Shown here piece after piece: positions 1 through 8,244 of a DNA stretch of 18,227 bases. The first letter of the stretch is position 1. Every line of letters starts with the position of its first letter. The position numbers and the translations under genes were made by a program. The notes under the pieces are model-generated. The model was not told the origin of the DNA. It did not search any database and saw only the letters and a list, made by a program, of their open reading frames with translations. Origin of the DNA: Sutterellaceae bacterium (GTDB lineage: Bacteria > Pseudomonadota > Gammaproteobacteria > Burkholderiales > Burkholderiaceae_F); contig JAUNOJ010000008.1 in NCBI GenBank assembly GCA_030531135.1, positions 1 to 18,227 on the forward strand, given 5' to 3'.

Positions 1-1054
1 CAGAAGCTACGTCGGTAAAGCACCCCAAGAGCTCTTTTCCGAAAAACGTAATAAAGCCCACCATCACAAATGTGGCGACAAAATTGAGCCACATCGACAC
101 CCACGTCGCACGTCGGCAGCGTGCCAGATTTCCCGCCCCATAGTTTTGGCTCACAAAGGTGGTGGTTGCCAAACCGAAGGCGTTGATAAAGCAATAGACG
201 TTGATTTCAACCGTAAAGGCGGCCACGGATCCGGCCATCACTTCCGGTCCCAAGCTATTGATCGCCGATTGAATGACGAGGTTGGATAACGAAAACACCA
301 TGCCTTGCAACCCTGCGGGCCAGCCGATGCGCACCATCATGCGCAAAGTATCTTTTTCAACAACAAAGAGGCGCTTCACATCCAAATGCAAGACTCCGGG
401 CATCCTGATCAGGCACACAAACAAAATCAGCGCCGCCACGCCGTTTGCCAAAGCTGTTGCCAGAGCAACGCCTGCCACACCCCAGTCGACCACCAAAACG
501 AAAAAGAGGTTGCCCGCAATGTTAAAGACCGTGGCGGCGCACAGCGCCCACAAGGGTGTGCGCGTGTCACCCTTGCTTCGATAAACGGCGCCCAAAAAGT
601 TATAGACGGCAATGAAAGGCATGCCGAGTAGGAAGATGCGCAAGTAGGTTTCGGCCGGCGCCAAAACCGATTCCGGCACGTCCATCAGCCCCAGAATCCA
701 ACCGGTGGCCAGTTGCCCGAAAAGGGTGGCGGCAACACCGAAGACAACGGCAAGCGCAAAGGCGGTGTGCACGGCCTTATTGGCTTTTTCCTCGTCTTTC
801 ATGCCGAGAAAGCGCGCCACCACAACGTTGGCGCCCAAGGCCAGACCGATACACAAACTGATGATGAGCCCAATGATGGGCACGTTATTGCCCACAGCAG
901 CCATGGCTTCGCTGGAAACAAAGTGCCCCAACACGGCAACGTCGGCCGCGTTAAAGAGCTGTTGCAATACGCCCGTAAAAGCCAACGGCACTGCAAAAAG
1001 GACAATCTTGTCCCAAAGCGTGCCGTTGAGAAGATCCATGTCTTTTTTAGCCAC
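1..1054 (-). CDS. MATE-family multidrug/metabolite efflux transporter (3' end outside the window)
   Basis: About 351 codons can be read on the minus strand without a stop; the C-terminus lies beyond the left edge. The protein opens VAKKDMDLLNGTLWDKI and continues with successive hydrophobic helices. Segments such as FAVPLAFTGVLQQLFNAADV, GLALGANVVVARFLG and FVSQNYGAGN are typical of MatE domains, which exchange cations (Na+ or H+) for drugs or metabolites across the inner membrane. The visible part covers the first MatE repeat and most of the second. I chose the GTG at 1054 because GAAGGAG lies 9 nt upstream; the in-frame ATG at 1039 would be 24 nt from that site. A terminator-like hairpin separates it from the lipoprotein gene upstream, so it may be transcribed independently. 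Substrate cannot be told. Confidence 0.9.
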   Translation of the reverse strand, partial: MAKKDMDLLNGTLWDKIVLFAVPLAFTGVLQQLFNAADVAVLGHFVSSEAMAAVGNNVPIIGLIISLCIGLALGANVVVARFLGMKDEEKANKAVHTAFALAVVFGVAATLFGQLATGWILGLMDVPESVLAPAETYLRIFLLGMPFIAVYNFLGAVYRSKGDTRTPLWALCAATVFNIAGNLFFVLVVDWGVAGVALATALANGVAALILFVCLIRMPGVLHLDVKRLFVVEKDTLRMMVRIGWPAGLQGMVFSLSNLVIQSAINSLGPEVMAGSVAAFTVEINVYCFINAFGLATTTFVSQNYGAGNLARCRRATWVSMWLNFVATFVMVGFITFFGKELLGCFTDVAS

Positions 1055-1063
1055 CTTGCGCGA

Positions 1064-1070
1064 CTCCTTC
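1064..1070 (-). promoter_or_regulatory. Shine-Dalgarno sequence of the MATE gene
   Basis: GAAGGAG on the minus strand ends 9 nt before the GTG at 1054. This spacing decides for the GTG start over the downstream in-frame ATG at 1039. Confidence 0.7.
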
Positions 1071-1134
1071 TCACCGATCGCAGTTTGCTACCAAAATTGT
1101 TTAGCTACTCACAAAGCAATATGGTACGCCGATC

Positions 1135-1172
1135 GAAAAAGAGTCGCACGAAGTTTGGGCGAGTTTGCGACT
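1135..1172 (-). terminator. Intrinsic terminator after the MetQ-type gene
   Basis: Arms AGTCGCA and TGCGACT (1142-1148 and 1166-1172) form a 7-bp stem with a 17-nt loop. On the minus strand it is followed by CTTTTTC, just 11 nt beyond the stop codon of the lipoprotein gene. The plus-strand reading also ends in five T residues, so it could work in both directions. Confidence 0.65.
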
Positions 1173-1182
1173 TTTTGGCAAA

Positions 1183-1992
1183 TTACCAGGCGGCTTTCAC
1201 AGCCCCCTTAAAGGTCTTGTCGATGAATTCCTTGACTTCGGGCGACTGGTAAGCCTTCACAAACTTCTGAATGTTTACGTCTTTGGCGTTGTCGGGGCGA
1301 GCGGCAATGATCATCAAAGCAAAGGGCGCTTCGCGAGATTCGAAATAGAAACCCTGCTTTTCAGGCGACAGGTTGGCGCTGATGACATAGTTCATCGGAA
1401 TGGCAGCAATGTCCACGTCGTCCAAAGAGCGCGGCAATTGTGCGGCTTCGAGTTCGACCACCTTGATGTTCTTCGGATTTTCAACGATGTCTGCCGGCGT
1501 TGCGGTGTTGCCCGTCACACCGTCCTTCAACTTAATGAGGCCGGAAGCCTGAATCAGCAAGAGAGCTCGACCTCCGTTGGTGGGATCGTTCGGGATACTG
1601 ATGGTGGCACCCTCAGGAATCGTTTCCAACGAGTGAATCTTGTTGGAGTAAAAGCCCATGGGCTGAACGACGGCGTCGGCAATCTTTTGCAGATCCGTGC
1701 CCTGATTCTTGTTGAAGTTGGCTAAGAAGGGCCCATGCTGATAGACGTTGGCGTCCAACGACTTGTCGGCCAAAGCGCGATTGGGCGAAATGTAATCGGT
1801 AAATTCGACGACGGTGACTTTAAGACCGTCCTTTTGTGCAACCTTGGCGGCTTCGTTCACGATGGCGGCGTGCGGCCCCGCAGTCGCACCCACTTTGATT
1901 TCGGCAGCCTTATCGCCACCGCAACCCGTTAAAAGTGCGGAAGAAGCGACAACGCCGGCGACGGCGAGACTCAACAATTGACGACGAAACAT
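1183..1992 (-). CDS. metQ: MetQ/NlpA-family substrate-binding lipoprotein (probably methionine)
   Basis: A 269-residue protein with a lipoprotein signal peptide: MFRRQ, a hydrophobic run, then LLTGC with the acylated cysteine at residue 24. The mature part (KVGATAGPHAAIVNEAAKVA near the start, ISIPNDPTNGGRALLLIQ in the middle) is typical of the NlpA/MetQ family, which delivers L- or D-methionine to the MetN-MetI ABC transporter. The ATG at 1992 was preferred over one 15 codons upstream because GGGAG lies 8 nt before it and the signal peptide then starts normally. No metN or metI lies beside it here, so it is either an orphan receptor or works with a transporter encoded elsewhere. Family assignment is firm; the exact ligand is inferred from the family. 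Confidence 0.88.
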   Translation of the reverse strand: MFRRQLLSLAVAGVVASSALLTGCGGDKAAEIKVGATAGPHAAIVNEAAKVAQKDGLKVTVVEFTDYISPNRALADKSLDANVYQHGPFLANFNKNQGTDLQKIADAVVQPMGFYSNKIHSLETIPEGATISIPNDPTNGGRALLLIQASGLIKLKDGVTGNTATPADIVENPKNIKVVELEAAQLPRSLDDVDIAAIPMNYVISANLSPEKQGFYFESREAPFALMIIAARPDNAKDVNIQKFVKAYQSPEVKEFIDKTFKGAVKAAW

Positions 1993-2060
1993 TTTTGAAA
2001 CTCCCTGTTTTTTTGATTTCTTCTGTCTGTTTGGCACCTCACCCGGTGCGCGTGCCGATA

Positions 2061-2089
2061 ATAGTACAGGTCGGCAAACGACTTGGAAA
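2061..2089 (-). promoter_or_regulatory. Candidate promoter of the MetQ-type gene
   Basis: On the minus strand a -35-like TTTCCA (2089-2084) is separated by 17 nt from a -10-like TACTAT (2066-2061), about 70 nt upstream of the start codon. The -10 lies inside a dyad, TGCCGA-N12-TCGGCA (2053-2076). One copy of the upstream short repeat (TAGGATAT, about 2091-2098) sits directly against the -35 side. Found by eye only. Confidence 0.4.
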
Positions 2090-2090
2090 A

Positions 2091-2424
2091 AATATCCTAC
2101 GATTTGTTGAGGTATTACCGCCGCGCTAAGACAAACATCTACAAAAGTGGATCGGCAACATCTACAAAATCGACTTACAAAGCCTTGATTTTTATTGGAA
2201 AATGTTCAACACATTGAAGCACAAAGATCTACAAACGCGACAATCGTACATCTACAATCTGCAACAAAATTCTCGCTGCAAAGGCATTGTCATCCAACGC
2301 TGTACAAACGCCAAAGATCCTAAATCGCTTCAAGCCAACATCCTAAAAACTAGGATCTAAGCCATTGATTTCAAACGAAATCGAAAAATCAATATCCTAA
2401 ATTCGGTTGCAGTAAGATCCTCAA
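2091..2424. repeat. Array of nine short degenerate repeats, mostly in pairs 23 bp apart
   Basis: This is the main content of the gene-free stretch 1993-2502. Plus-strand copies follow the pattern A-N-ATC-Y-(T/A)-(A/C)-A-A. Their ATC triplets lie at 2094, 2137, 2160, 2227, 2250, 2317, 2340, 2394 and 2417. Eight of the nine form four pairs, each exactly 23 bp apart. The pairs start 90, 90 and 77 bp from one another. The two pairs nearest the MetQ-type gene read ATCTACAA; the next two read ATCCTAA or ATCCTCA. On the minus strand, the sense of the downstream gene, they read TTGTAGAT and TTTAGGAT. The array lies between the isc operon terminator and the metQ promoter candidate. Multiple binding sites for a regulator is the simplest reading; I do not recognise the motif. 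Confidence 0.6.
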
Positions 2425-2428
2425 AAGC

Positions 2429-2479
2429 ATAAAAAACTCCCGACACCTTTCGTGCATTTCGCACCGGTCATCGGGAGTT
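2429..2479 (-). terminator. Intrinsic terminator of the isc operon
   Basis: Arms AACTCCCGA (2435-2443) and TCGGGAGTT (2471-2479) form a 9-bp perfect stem, with an internal smaller hairpin GTGC-ATTTC-GCAC. On the minus strand the stem ends GGGAG followed by TTTTTT. It lies 24 nt beyond the iscX stop, so it ends the Fe-S operon and leaves the lipoprotein gene to its own promoter. Confidence 0.85.
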
Positions 2480-2502
2480 GTCGGTTTGACGTCTTTCAGA
2501 AA

Positions 2503-2700
2503 TCAACGCTCGTCAATCCAAGCCTGCAAAATCGCTTCCAAACGCGCTTCGTTGCTTTTCTCGGGATCGTCATCAAAGTCGGGCAAGGCCAACACGCGAT
2601 CGCGCAACTCGGACAAACGCAACGTCACGGGGTCGAGTTCCGGTTCGTTGTCGTAGAGTTCCTCGGCAATGGCCAAGGCATCGGTCCATTTCAGAGTCAT
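2503..2700 (-). CDS. iscX: IscX, small acidic Fe-S assembly regulator
   Basis: A 65-residue acidic protein beginning MTLKWTDALAIAEELYD, with DFDDDPEKSNEARLEAILQAW near the end. It matches the length and signature of IscX (YfhJ), a small protein that binds IscS and iron and modulates cluster assembly on IscU. It is the last gene of the operon, 14 nt after fdx, and an intrinsic terminator follows within 25 nt. Identification rests on the KWTD N-terminus, the DFDDDP motif and position. Confidence 0.95.
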   Translation of the reverse strand: MTLKWTDALAIAEELYDNEPELDPVTLRLSELRDRVLALPDFDDDPEKSNEARLEAILQAWIDER

Positions 2701-2714
2701 CTTTACTCGCCCGA

Positions 2715-3050
2715 TCAGTGTTCGTTGACGATGTTGCGGTTGTTGCGCGGAATTTCGATCGTGATGTCGCTTTCGCCCATCACGGCCTGGCAGGCTAAAC
2801 GCGACTGCGGGCAGCTGCCAAAAGCGTTGTCCAACTGATCGTATTCGTCATCGTCGGGTTCGTTCAAAGAATCGAAACCTTCGCGCACGATGATGTGGCA
2901 GGTAGCGCAGGCGCAGTTATATTCGCAAGCGTGCGGCAACTTGACGCCGGCCTTATTCAAAGACTGAGCGATCTTGGCGCCGGTGGCCACTTCGACCTTG
3001 GCACCTTCCGGGCAAATCGCTTCATTGGGAAGTACGGTTACAAACGGCAT
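2715..3050 (-). CDS. fdx: ISC-type [2Fe-2S] ferredoxin
   Basis: A 111-residue adrenodoxin-type ferredoxin. The cluster ligands Cys42, Cys48, Cys51 and Cys87 lie in CEYNCACATC and LACQ; a fifth cysteine, Cys46, is also present in the E. coli homologue. The protein donates electrons for cluster assembly on the IscU scaffold. A good ribosome site (AGAGG, 8 nt before ATG) supports the start. It sits between hscA and iscX as in other proteobacterial isc operons. The C-terminal sequence IEIPRNNRNIVNEH is of the usual ISC ferredoxin kind. Confidence 0.96.
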   Translation of the reverse strand: MPFVTVLPNEAICPEGAKVEVATGAKIAQSLNKAGVKLPHACEYNCACATCHIIVREGFDSLNEPDDDEYDQLDNAFGSCPQSRLACQAVMGESDITIEIPRNNRNIVNEH

Positions 3051-3107
3051 TTTTTATACCTCTTCTGTCAAAATTTAGGGGCTCTTAACTTTTTTTATTT
3101 GTGCCAA

Positions 3108-4991
3108 TCAAAGCACATTGTCGATACTGCGACCTTCCAGGGCCTGACGAATCGAACGATCCATACGGCGTGCGGCAAACTCGCCCGTTGAGGCCGTCAG
3201 CTTTTCAATCGCGGCTTTAATGGCCTCGATATCGTCGCCTTCGCCGACTTTGTCCAAAGCAACCATATCGGCGTCGATCACGGCGCGCTCTGCGTCGCTC
3301 AACAAGTCGGCATCTGTCTCTAACGCAGAATTCGTCGACTCGATCAAGCGCAAGGCTTCGACACGCTGCTCTCTGAGTTCGCGCTCGTGCATGTCATCTT
3401 TCGCGGACTTGTTGCCGTCTTGGAGCATCTGAATCACGTCTTCATCCGTCAAACCATAGGAAGGTTTGACTTCGATACGGCTCTCGATACCGGTTTGCAT
3501 TTCACGTGCGGACACGGACAAAAGCCCGTCGGCATCGATCTGGAAGGTCACGCGAATGCGTGCGGCACCGGCAACCATCGGAGGAATCCCTCGCAGTTCA
3601 AAGCGCGCCAAAGAGCGGCACTTATCCACCACTTCGCGCTCGCCCTGGACCACGTGAATGGCCATGGCGGTCTGGCCGTCCTTAAAGGTCGTAAAGTCCT
3701 GCGCCATGGCCACGGGAATGGCCGAGTTGCGCGGAATGACTTTTTCGACCAACCCGCCCATGGTTTCTAAGCCGAGCGACAAGGGCGTGACGTCCAAAAG
3801 CAGCCAATCGTCGGAATCATTTGCGACGTTACCTGCCAACTTGTTGGCCTGCATGGCAGCACCCACGGCCACGACTTGGTCGGGATCGATGTCGGCCAAG
3901 GGGTCTTTTCCGAAGAATTCGGCAACAGCCTGACGCACGCAAGGCATGCGCGTGGCGCCGCCCACGAGCACGACGCCGTTGACGTCCTTGGCGTCGATCT
4001 TGGCGTCGGTCAACACGGCCTTGGCCGCGTCCACCGTCTTTTGCACCAAGTGGCACACCATGGCGTTAAATTCTTCGCGCGTCAAAGTCTCATTTAACTT
4101 CTTGCCGCCGGAGAGTTCTGCCACGACCTGCACAGAATCGTTGTCGGTCAATGCTTCGCGTGCCTTTTTCACGGCAATAGTGAGCGCTCGCTTGTCCGAG
4201 CCGCTCAAAATATCGGCCTCCAACCCCTGACCCAACTTGTCCAGAGCCCAGCACACGAGACGATGATCGAAGTCGTCGCCCCCGAGCGCAGAGTTGCCGC
4301 CGGTTGCCAACACTTCAAACACGCCGCGCGTGAGTTTTAAAAGCGAGACGTCAAACGTGCCGCCCCCCAAGTCGTAAATCAAGTACTGGCCTTCGGCGCC
4401 GTTATCCAACCCGTAGGCAAGAGCGGCAGCGGTGGGTTCGTTCAGCAAACGCAAAACGTTTAAACCTGCCAAACGTGCGGCGTCCTTGGTGGCTTGGCGC
4501 TGTGCGTCGTCAAAGTAGGCGGGCACCGTGATGACGGCGCCAACGAGTTCGCAGCCCACGCGTTTTTCGGCACGTGCACGCAAAACCTTGAGCACTTCCG
4601 CAGAAACTTCCACCGGGCTCTTGGCCCCCTGACGGGTCTTGATTTTCACCATGCCCGGGGCATCTTCAAACTGATACGGGAAGATCAGATTGCCTGCAAT
4701 GTCTTTTAAGCCGCGCCCCATCAAGCGCTTGGCAGAGCTCACGGTATTTAACGCGTCGGCTGCCTGATCGCGCACGGCATCCCAACCGACGGATACGCCG
4801 CCTTCGGGCAAATAGCGCACCACGCTCGGGCAAAGGTTGCGTCCGGCTTCATCGGCAATGACTTCGGCCGAACCGTTGATGACCAAAGCCACCAAAGAGT
4901 TGGTCGTGCCCAAGTCGATGCCTGCGGCAAAACGCTCTTCGTGCGGAGCTGTCGACATGCCCGGTTCGGCAATTTGCATCAATCCCATCAT
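3108..4991 (-). CDS. hscA: HscA, Hsp70-type chaperone for Fe-S cluster transfer
   Basis: A 627-residue Hsp70 family protein. The actin-like ATPase domain shows [13 protein letters not shown] (from residue 24), [13 protein letters not shown] (154-166), [12 protein letters not shown] (184-195) and DLGGGTFD (207-214). The substrate-binding domain starts after a linker near residue 395 ([14 protein letters not shown]). HscA uses ATP to release clusters from IscU by binding its LPPVK motif, which is present in the IscU encoded here. The N-terminal extension [16 protein letters not shown] is characteristic of HscA rather than DnaK. Two adjacent ATGs exist (4991 and 4988); the second fits the family start slightly better. 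A terminator-like hairpin lies in the 91-nt gap from hscB. Confidence 0.96.
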   Translation of the reverse strand: MMGLMQIAEPGMSTAPHEERFAAGIDLGTTNSLVALVINGSAEVIADEAGRNLCPSVVRYLPEGGVSVGWDAVRDQAADALNTVSSAKRLMGRGLKDIAGNLIFPYQFEDAPGMVKIKTRQGAKSPVEVSAEVLKVLRARAEKRVGCELVGAVITVPAYFDDAQRQATKDAARLAGLNVLRLLNEPTAAALAYGLDNGAEGQYLIYDLGGGTFDVSLLKLTRGVFEVLATGGNSALGGDDFDHRLVCWALDKLGQGLEADILSGSDKRALTIAVKKAREALTDNDSVQVVAELSGGKKLNETLTREEFNAMVCHLVQKTVDAAKAVLTDAKIDAKDVNGVVLVGGATRMPCVRQAVAEFFGKDPLADIDPDQVVAVGAAMQANKLAGNVANDSDDWLLLDVTPLSLGLETMGGLVEKVIPRNSAIPVAMAQDFTTFKDGQTAMAIHVVQGEREVVDKCRSLARFELRGIPPMVAGAARIRVTFQIDADGLLSVSAREMQTGIESRIEVKPSYGLTDEDVIQMLQDGNKSAKDDMHERELREQRVEALRLIESTNSALETDADLLSDAERAVIDADMVALDKVGEGDDIEAIKAAIEKLTASTGEFAARRMDRSIRQALEGRSIDNVL

Positions 4992-5030
4992 ATTTGATTT
5001 CTCGATCGTTTTATCTATTGTTCGGATACC

Positions 5031-5066
5031 AAAAAGTCGGGCAACGCACTGTGTCCGACTTTTTTG
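5031..5066 (-). terminator. Terminator-like hairpin between hscB and hscA
   Basis: Arms AAAAAGTCGG (5031-5040) and CCGACTTTTT (5055-5064) pair over 10 bp around a 14-nt loop. In the transcribed (minus) direction the GC part of the stem is followed by TTTTTGG. It lies inside the isc operon, so it would have to be leaky, or act as an attenuator or an mRNA 3'-end stabiliser. Confidence 0.5.
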
Positions 5067-5082
5067 GCCTCAATTTGTGTTT

Positions 5083-5592
5083 TTAGTGCACGGCACCTTT
5101 GCGCAAAAGCTCTTCGCGAATTTTCTGCACAAACATTAAGCGCCTCACGGCTTCGCGCGCCTTGGCGGCGTCGGGCGTCACGTCGAGCGTCTCGGTCAAT
5201 GCGGCCAAGAGTTCGCCTCGTGCAGCGTCGACTCGAGTCAGAAGCGCATTCAAATCGTCTTGAGTCTGTGCGTCTTCCAAATCTTCGCGCCACTGCATCT
5301 GCTCCATCAGGAATGCGGGCGACATCTTGGTGTCGGTTTCGGCGCCGATATCGAGCCCAAGCTTTAACAGCAAGGCTTGTGCACGCTTGACCGGGTCCAG
5401 CAACGCATCCTTGGCTTCGTTGATGCGTCCGGCCCACTGCTCGGCCACACGGCGTTCGGCAGCCGGTCGGTCGGCAAAGCGATCGGGATGCACCACGGCA
5501 ATCGTTTTGCGCCAAGCTTCCTGAATCGCATCTTCGGCCAGATCGAAACGCTCGGGCAGCGCCAAAACGGCAAAAGGAGAATTTTGTGCCAT
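5083..5592 (-). CDS. hscB: HscB, J-domain co-chaperone of HscA
   Basis: A 169-residue protein with an N-terminal J domain carrying the HPD motif in VVHPDRFAD, followed by the helical C-terminal domain that holds IscU. HscB brings IscU to HscA and stimulates its ATPase. The start MAQNSPFAVLALPERFDL is at 5592, with AAGGG a few bases upstream and only 11 nt after the iscA stop. A longer reading adds 12 residues but would overlap iscA. The length matches the usual 170-175 residues. Confidence 0.95.
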   Translation of the reverse strand: MAQNSPFAVLALPERFDLAEDAIQEAWRKTIAVVHPDRFADRPAAERRVAEQWAGRINEAKDALLDPVKRAQALLLKLGLDIGAETDTKMSPAFLMEQMQWREDLEDAQTQDDLNALLTRVDAARGELLAALTETLDVTPDAAKAREAVRRLMFVQKIREELLRKGAVH

Positions 5593-5603
5593 GACCGGCC
5601 CTT

Positions 5604-5927
5604 TTATACGTGGAAGGACTTGCCGCAACCGCAGCGTTCTTTTTCCTGCGGGTTGTTGTACTTAAAGCCTTCCTGCAAGCCTTCCTTGACGTAGTCAAGT
5701 TCCGTGCCGTCAATGTAGGGAAGACTCTTGGCGTCCACAATCACTTTAACGCCGAAACTTTCCCACACCTGGTCGTCTTCGTTGACGACGTCGGCAAATT
5801 CAAGCTTATAGGCCATTCCGGAACAACCGCTCGTTTTCACGCCCAAACGCAAACCCACGCCCTTGCCGCGCTTGGTTAAAAAAGCGGCCACGTGCTTGGC
5901 GGCGGATTCAGTCAATGTCACTGCCAT
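5604..5927 (-). CDS. iscA: IscA, A-type Fe-S carrier
   Basis: A 107-residue A-type carrier with the three conserved cysteines: Cys35 in SGCSGMAY, and Cys99 and Cys101 in the C-terminal RCGCGKSF. Family members carry iron or an Fe-S cluster to target proteins. It follows iscU by 12 nt and precedes hscB by 11 nt, so the three are probably co-translated. The operon context favours IscA over the related ErpA or SufA. Confidence 0.96.
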   Translation of the reverse strand: MAVTLTESAAKHVAAFLTKRGKGVGLRLGVKTSGCSGMAYKLEFADVVNEDDQVWESFGVKVIVDAKSLPYIDGTELDYVKEGLQEGFKYNNPQEKERCGCGKSFHV

Positions 5928-5939
5928 TTTGATTCCCCA

Positions 5940-6323
5940 TTACTTCTTTTGCTTGGCTTTGTAGTCTTCGATGGCGGCCTTGACGGCATCTTCGGCCAAA
6001 ATCGAACAGTGAATCTTCACCGGGGGCAGAGCGAGCTCTTCGGCGATTTCGGCATTGGTGATCTTGGCTGCATCTTCAATGCTCTTGCCCTTGACCCATT
6101 CGGTCACCAAGGAGCTCGAAGCAATGGCAGAACCGCAACCGTAGGTCTTGAATTTGGCGTCTTCGATCACGCCTTCGTCGTTGACCTTGATCTGCAAGCG
6201 CATCACGTCGCCGCAAGCGGGCGCACCCACCATGCCGGTGCCGACGTTTTCGTCGTCTTTATTTAACGTGCCCACATTGCGGGGGTTTTCGTAATGATCC
6301 ATCAGTTTTTCACTGTAGCCCAT
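5940..6323 (-). CDS. iscU: IscU, Fe-S cluster scaffold
   Basis: A 127-residue scaffold protein. Cluster ligands are Cys37 and Asp39 (GAPACGDV), Cys63 (TYGCGSA), and His105 and Cys106. The HscA recognition motif LPPVK occupies residues 99-103. The start MGYSEKLMDHYENPRNVG is at 6323, with GGAG upstream. A longer in-frame reading to 6386 would add 21 residues that are not part of the family and would read through the intergenic hairpin. Confidence 0.97.
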   Translation of the reverse strand: MGYSEKLMDHYENPRNVGTLNKDDENVGTGMVGAPACGDVMRLQIKVNDEGVIEDAKFKTYGCGSAIASSSLVTEWVKGKSIEDAAKITNAEIAEELALPPVKIHCSILAEDAVKAAIEDYKAKQKK

Positions 6324-6339
6324 TTTTATTTCTCCGTCG

Positions 6340-6373
6340 TGCGACGCTATTTGGTTTGAGGTTTCGCGTCGCA
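6340..6373 (-). other. mRNA hairpin between iscS and iscU
   Basis: Arms TGCGACGC and GCGTCGCA (6340-6347 and 6366-6373) form a perfect 8-bp GC-rich stem with an 18-nt loop in the 91-nt iscS-iscU gap. There is no U-tract, so it is not a terminator. It ends just before the iscU ribosome site and could affect mRNA processing, stability or iscU translation. Confidence 0.5.
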
Positions 6374-6414
6374 TGCTTTTATTCAAATTCGTGTGTTTGT
6401 GGCAATCAAGCCGA

Positions 6415-7626
6415 TTAGTGTTCGCTCCACTGCACCTGAGAGAGGTCCACGCCTTCGTTGTGCATTTCCCACAAGGGAGAGAGTTCGCGCAACTTTTTGA
6501 CCTTTTCGGAAAGCACCTTCACCGTCAAGTCGATTTCTTCTTCGGTGGTAAAGCGGCCCATACTGAAACGAATGGAGCTGTGTGCGAGTTCATCATCGCG
6601 CCCTAAGGCACGCAACACGTAGCTCGGTTCCAAGGAGGCCGAAGTGCAAGCCGAGCCCGAACTCACGGCGATGTCCTTGACAGCCATCATCAAGCTTTCG
6701 CCTTCGATAAAGGCAAAGGAGATGTTGAGGTTGTTGCAGACGCGATGCTCCATGTCGCCGTTCACATAGACCTCAGGGATATTGTCCATGATGCCCTTGT
6801 AGAGGCGATCTCTGAGTGCCGTCAAGTGAGCGATGTCCTTATCTTGCTCCAAGCGCGCCAAGCGATAGGCTTCGCCCATGCCGACGATCTGGTGCACGGC
6901 CAAGGTGCCCGAGCGCATACCGCGTTCGTGTCCGCCGCCGTGAATCTGGGGCTCAATGCGAACGCGCGGCTTGCGGCGCACGTAAAGGGCGCCGATGCCC
7001 ATGGGACCGTAAACCTTGTGAGAAGACAAGCTCATCAAGTCGATCTTAAGTTCCTGCATGTCAAGCTTCATCTTGCCTGCAGCTTGCGTGGCGTCGCAGT
7101 GGAAAATCACGCCGTGCTTGCGACACATTTCGCCAATGGCCTTGATGTCTTGCATCACGCCGATTTCGTTATTGACGGCCATCACCGACACCAAGGTCGT
7201 ATCGGGACGAATGGCTGCTTCCAAAGCGGCCAAATCCAAGAGACCGTTTTCCTGCACGTCCATGTAGGTCACTTCGAAACCTTCGGTTTCCAAATGACGC
7301 ATGCTGTCCAAAATGGCCTTGTGTTCGGTTTTGACCGTAATGAGGTGCTTGCCCTTGTCTTTATAAAAGTGTGCAGCGCCCTTGACAGCCAAGTTGTCGG
7401 ATTCGGTGGCGCCCGACGTCCAGACGATTTCGCGCGGATCGGCATTGATATATTGCGCCACTTCGTTGCGGGCTTCTTCCACCGCTTTTTCCGCATCCCA
7501 CCCGTAGGCGTGAGAGCGGCTTGCGGGGTTGCCGAAACGGCCGCACAACCACGGAATCATTTTGACGGCCACACGCGGATCGGTGGGCGTTGTTGCTGCA
7601 TAATCAAGATAAACAGGCAAAGTCAT
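6415..7626 (-). CDS. iscS: IscS cysteine desulfurase
   Basis: A 403-residue class V PLP enzyme that takes sulfur from L-cysteine as a persulfide and passes it to IscU. The start [19 protein letters not shown] is typical. His102 lies in TEHKA, the PLP lysine is Lys204 in [12 protein letters not shown], and the persulfide cysteine is Cys327 in [21 protein letters not shown]. The extended active loop is of the group I (IscS/NifS) type. The C-terminus ends QWSEH; this tail contacts IscU in known structures. The gene lies 21 nt downstream of iscR. Confidence 0.97.
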   Translation of the reverse strand: MTLPVYLDYAATTPTDPRVAVKMIPWLCGRFGNPASRSHAYGWDAEKAVEEARNEVAQYINADPREIVWTSGATESDNLAVKGAAHFYKDKGKHLITVKTEHKAILDSMRHLETEGFEVTYMDVQENGLLDLAALEAAIRPDTTLVSVMAVNNEIGVMQDIKAIGEMCRKHGVIFHCDATQAAGKMKLDMQELKIDLMSLSSHKVYGPMGIGALYVRRKPRVRIEPQIHGGGHERGMRSGTLAVHQIVGMGEAYRLARLEQDKDIAHLTALRDRLYKGIMDNIPEVYVNGDMEHRVCNNLNISFAFIEGESLMMAVKDIAVSSGSACTSASLEPSYVLRALGRDDELAHSSIRFSMGRFTTEEEIDLTVKVLSEKVKKLRELSPLWEMHNEGVDLSQVQWSEH

Positions 7627-7647
7627 TTTTTATCTCTTGTTAACGAG

Positions 7648-8139
7648 TTAGCCTTCAAGCGAGGCACGTCCCAAATTGAAGTGCACGGGAACTTCGGCCC
7701 CGGGCATGGAGTTGTCCGCCAACGCACTCGTGCGACTGATATTTCTGTCTTTGATCATCTGCAGGGTTTGGGAATTGAGAAACTCGGCCATTTTGACGTT
7801 GAGTTCCGCCCAAAGACCGTGTGCCAAACATTCGGCGCCGCCTCGGCAGGTTGCTCCGCCCTGACACTGACTGATGTCGACCTGACCTTCGACGGCTTCA
7901 ACGATTTCGCCGGCCGTGATGTCGTCGGCGCCGCGCGCGAGCATATAGCCGCCGCCGGGACCACGCACGCTTTTCACGAGCTTGGCACGACGCAGCTTGC
8001 AAAAGATTTGCTCCAGGTACGGCAGCGACATCTTCTGTCGACGGGCCACGTCGGCAAGGCGCACGGGGCCCTTGTCGGCATACAAAGCCAAGTCGATCAT
8101 GCTGGTGACGGCAAAACGCCCTCGGGTCGTCAGTTTCAC
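7648..8139 (-). CDS. iscR: IscR, Fe-S-sensing Rrf2-family repressor
   Basis: A 163-residue Rrf2-type regulator starting MKLTTRGRFAVTSMIDLAL. It has a winged helix with SLPYLEQIFCKLRRAKLVKSVRG, and [2Fe-2S] ligands Cys92, Cys98, Cys104 and His107 at the same positions as in E. coli IscR. It represses the isc operon when it carries its cluster. The start is a GTG at 8139, supported by AGGA 8 nt upstream. Readings that extend 93 residues further upstream have no family match and run through the promoter and operator. It is the first gene of the operon. Confidence 0.96.
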   Translation of the reverse strand: MKLTTRGRFAVTSMIDLALYADKGPVRLADVARRQKMSLPYLEQIFCKLRRAKLVKSVRGPGGGYMLARGADDITAGEIVEAVEGQVDISQCQGGATCRGGAECLAHGLWAELNVKMAEFLNSQTLQMIKDRNISRTSALADNSMPGAEVPVHFNLGRASLEG

Positions 8140-8147
8140 TTCTTTCT

Positions 8148-8151
8148 TCCT
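8148..8151 (-). promoter_or_regulatory. Shine-Dalgarno sequence of iscR
   Basis: AGGA on the minus strand lies 8 nt before the GTG at 8139 and supports this rare start codon. Confidence 0.6.
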
Positions 8152-8219
8152 GTAGAAGACCTCTCGGTTTGCCTTGACCTTTGCGAGAAGATGGGGTCTG
8201 TCGCAAAGGCAAATCGGCA

Positions 8220-8244
8220 ATACCTTAGTCCGATGGTCAGGAAT
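8220..8244 (-). promoter_or_regulatory. Type 1 IscR operator
   Basis: On the minus strand the 25-bp site begins ATTCCTGACC and ends ACTAAGGTAT. Compared by eye with the E. coli type 1 IscR consensus it agrees at 18 of 25 positions, including the CCTGAC left half and the outer RRSTAT right half. It begins at the last bases of the -10 candidate, as expected for repression of the isc operon by [2Fe-2S]-IscR. Confidence 0.7.

Noticed and set aside
2091..2424. CRISPR array or Cas12a-type repeats (TGTAGAT)
   Set aside because: The conserved core is only 8-10 bp, copies diverge, the spacing is alternately 23 and 54-67 bp, and no cas gene is present.
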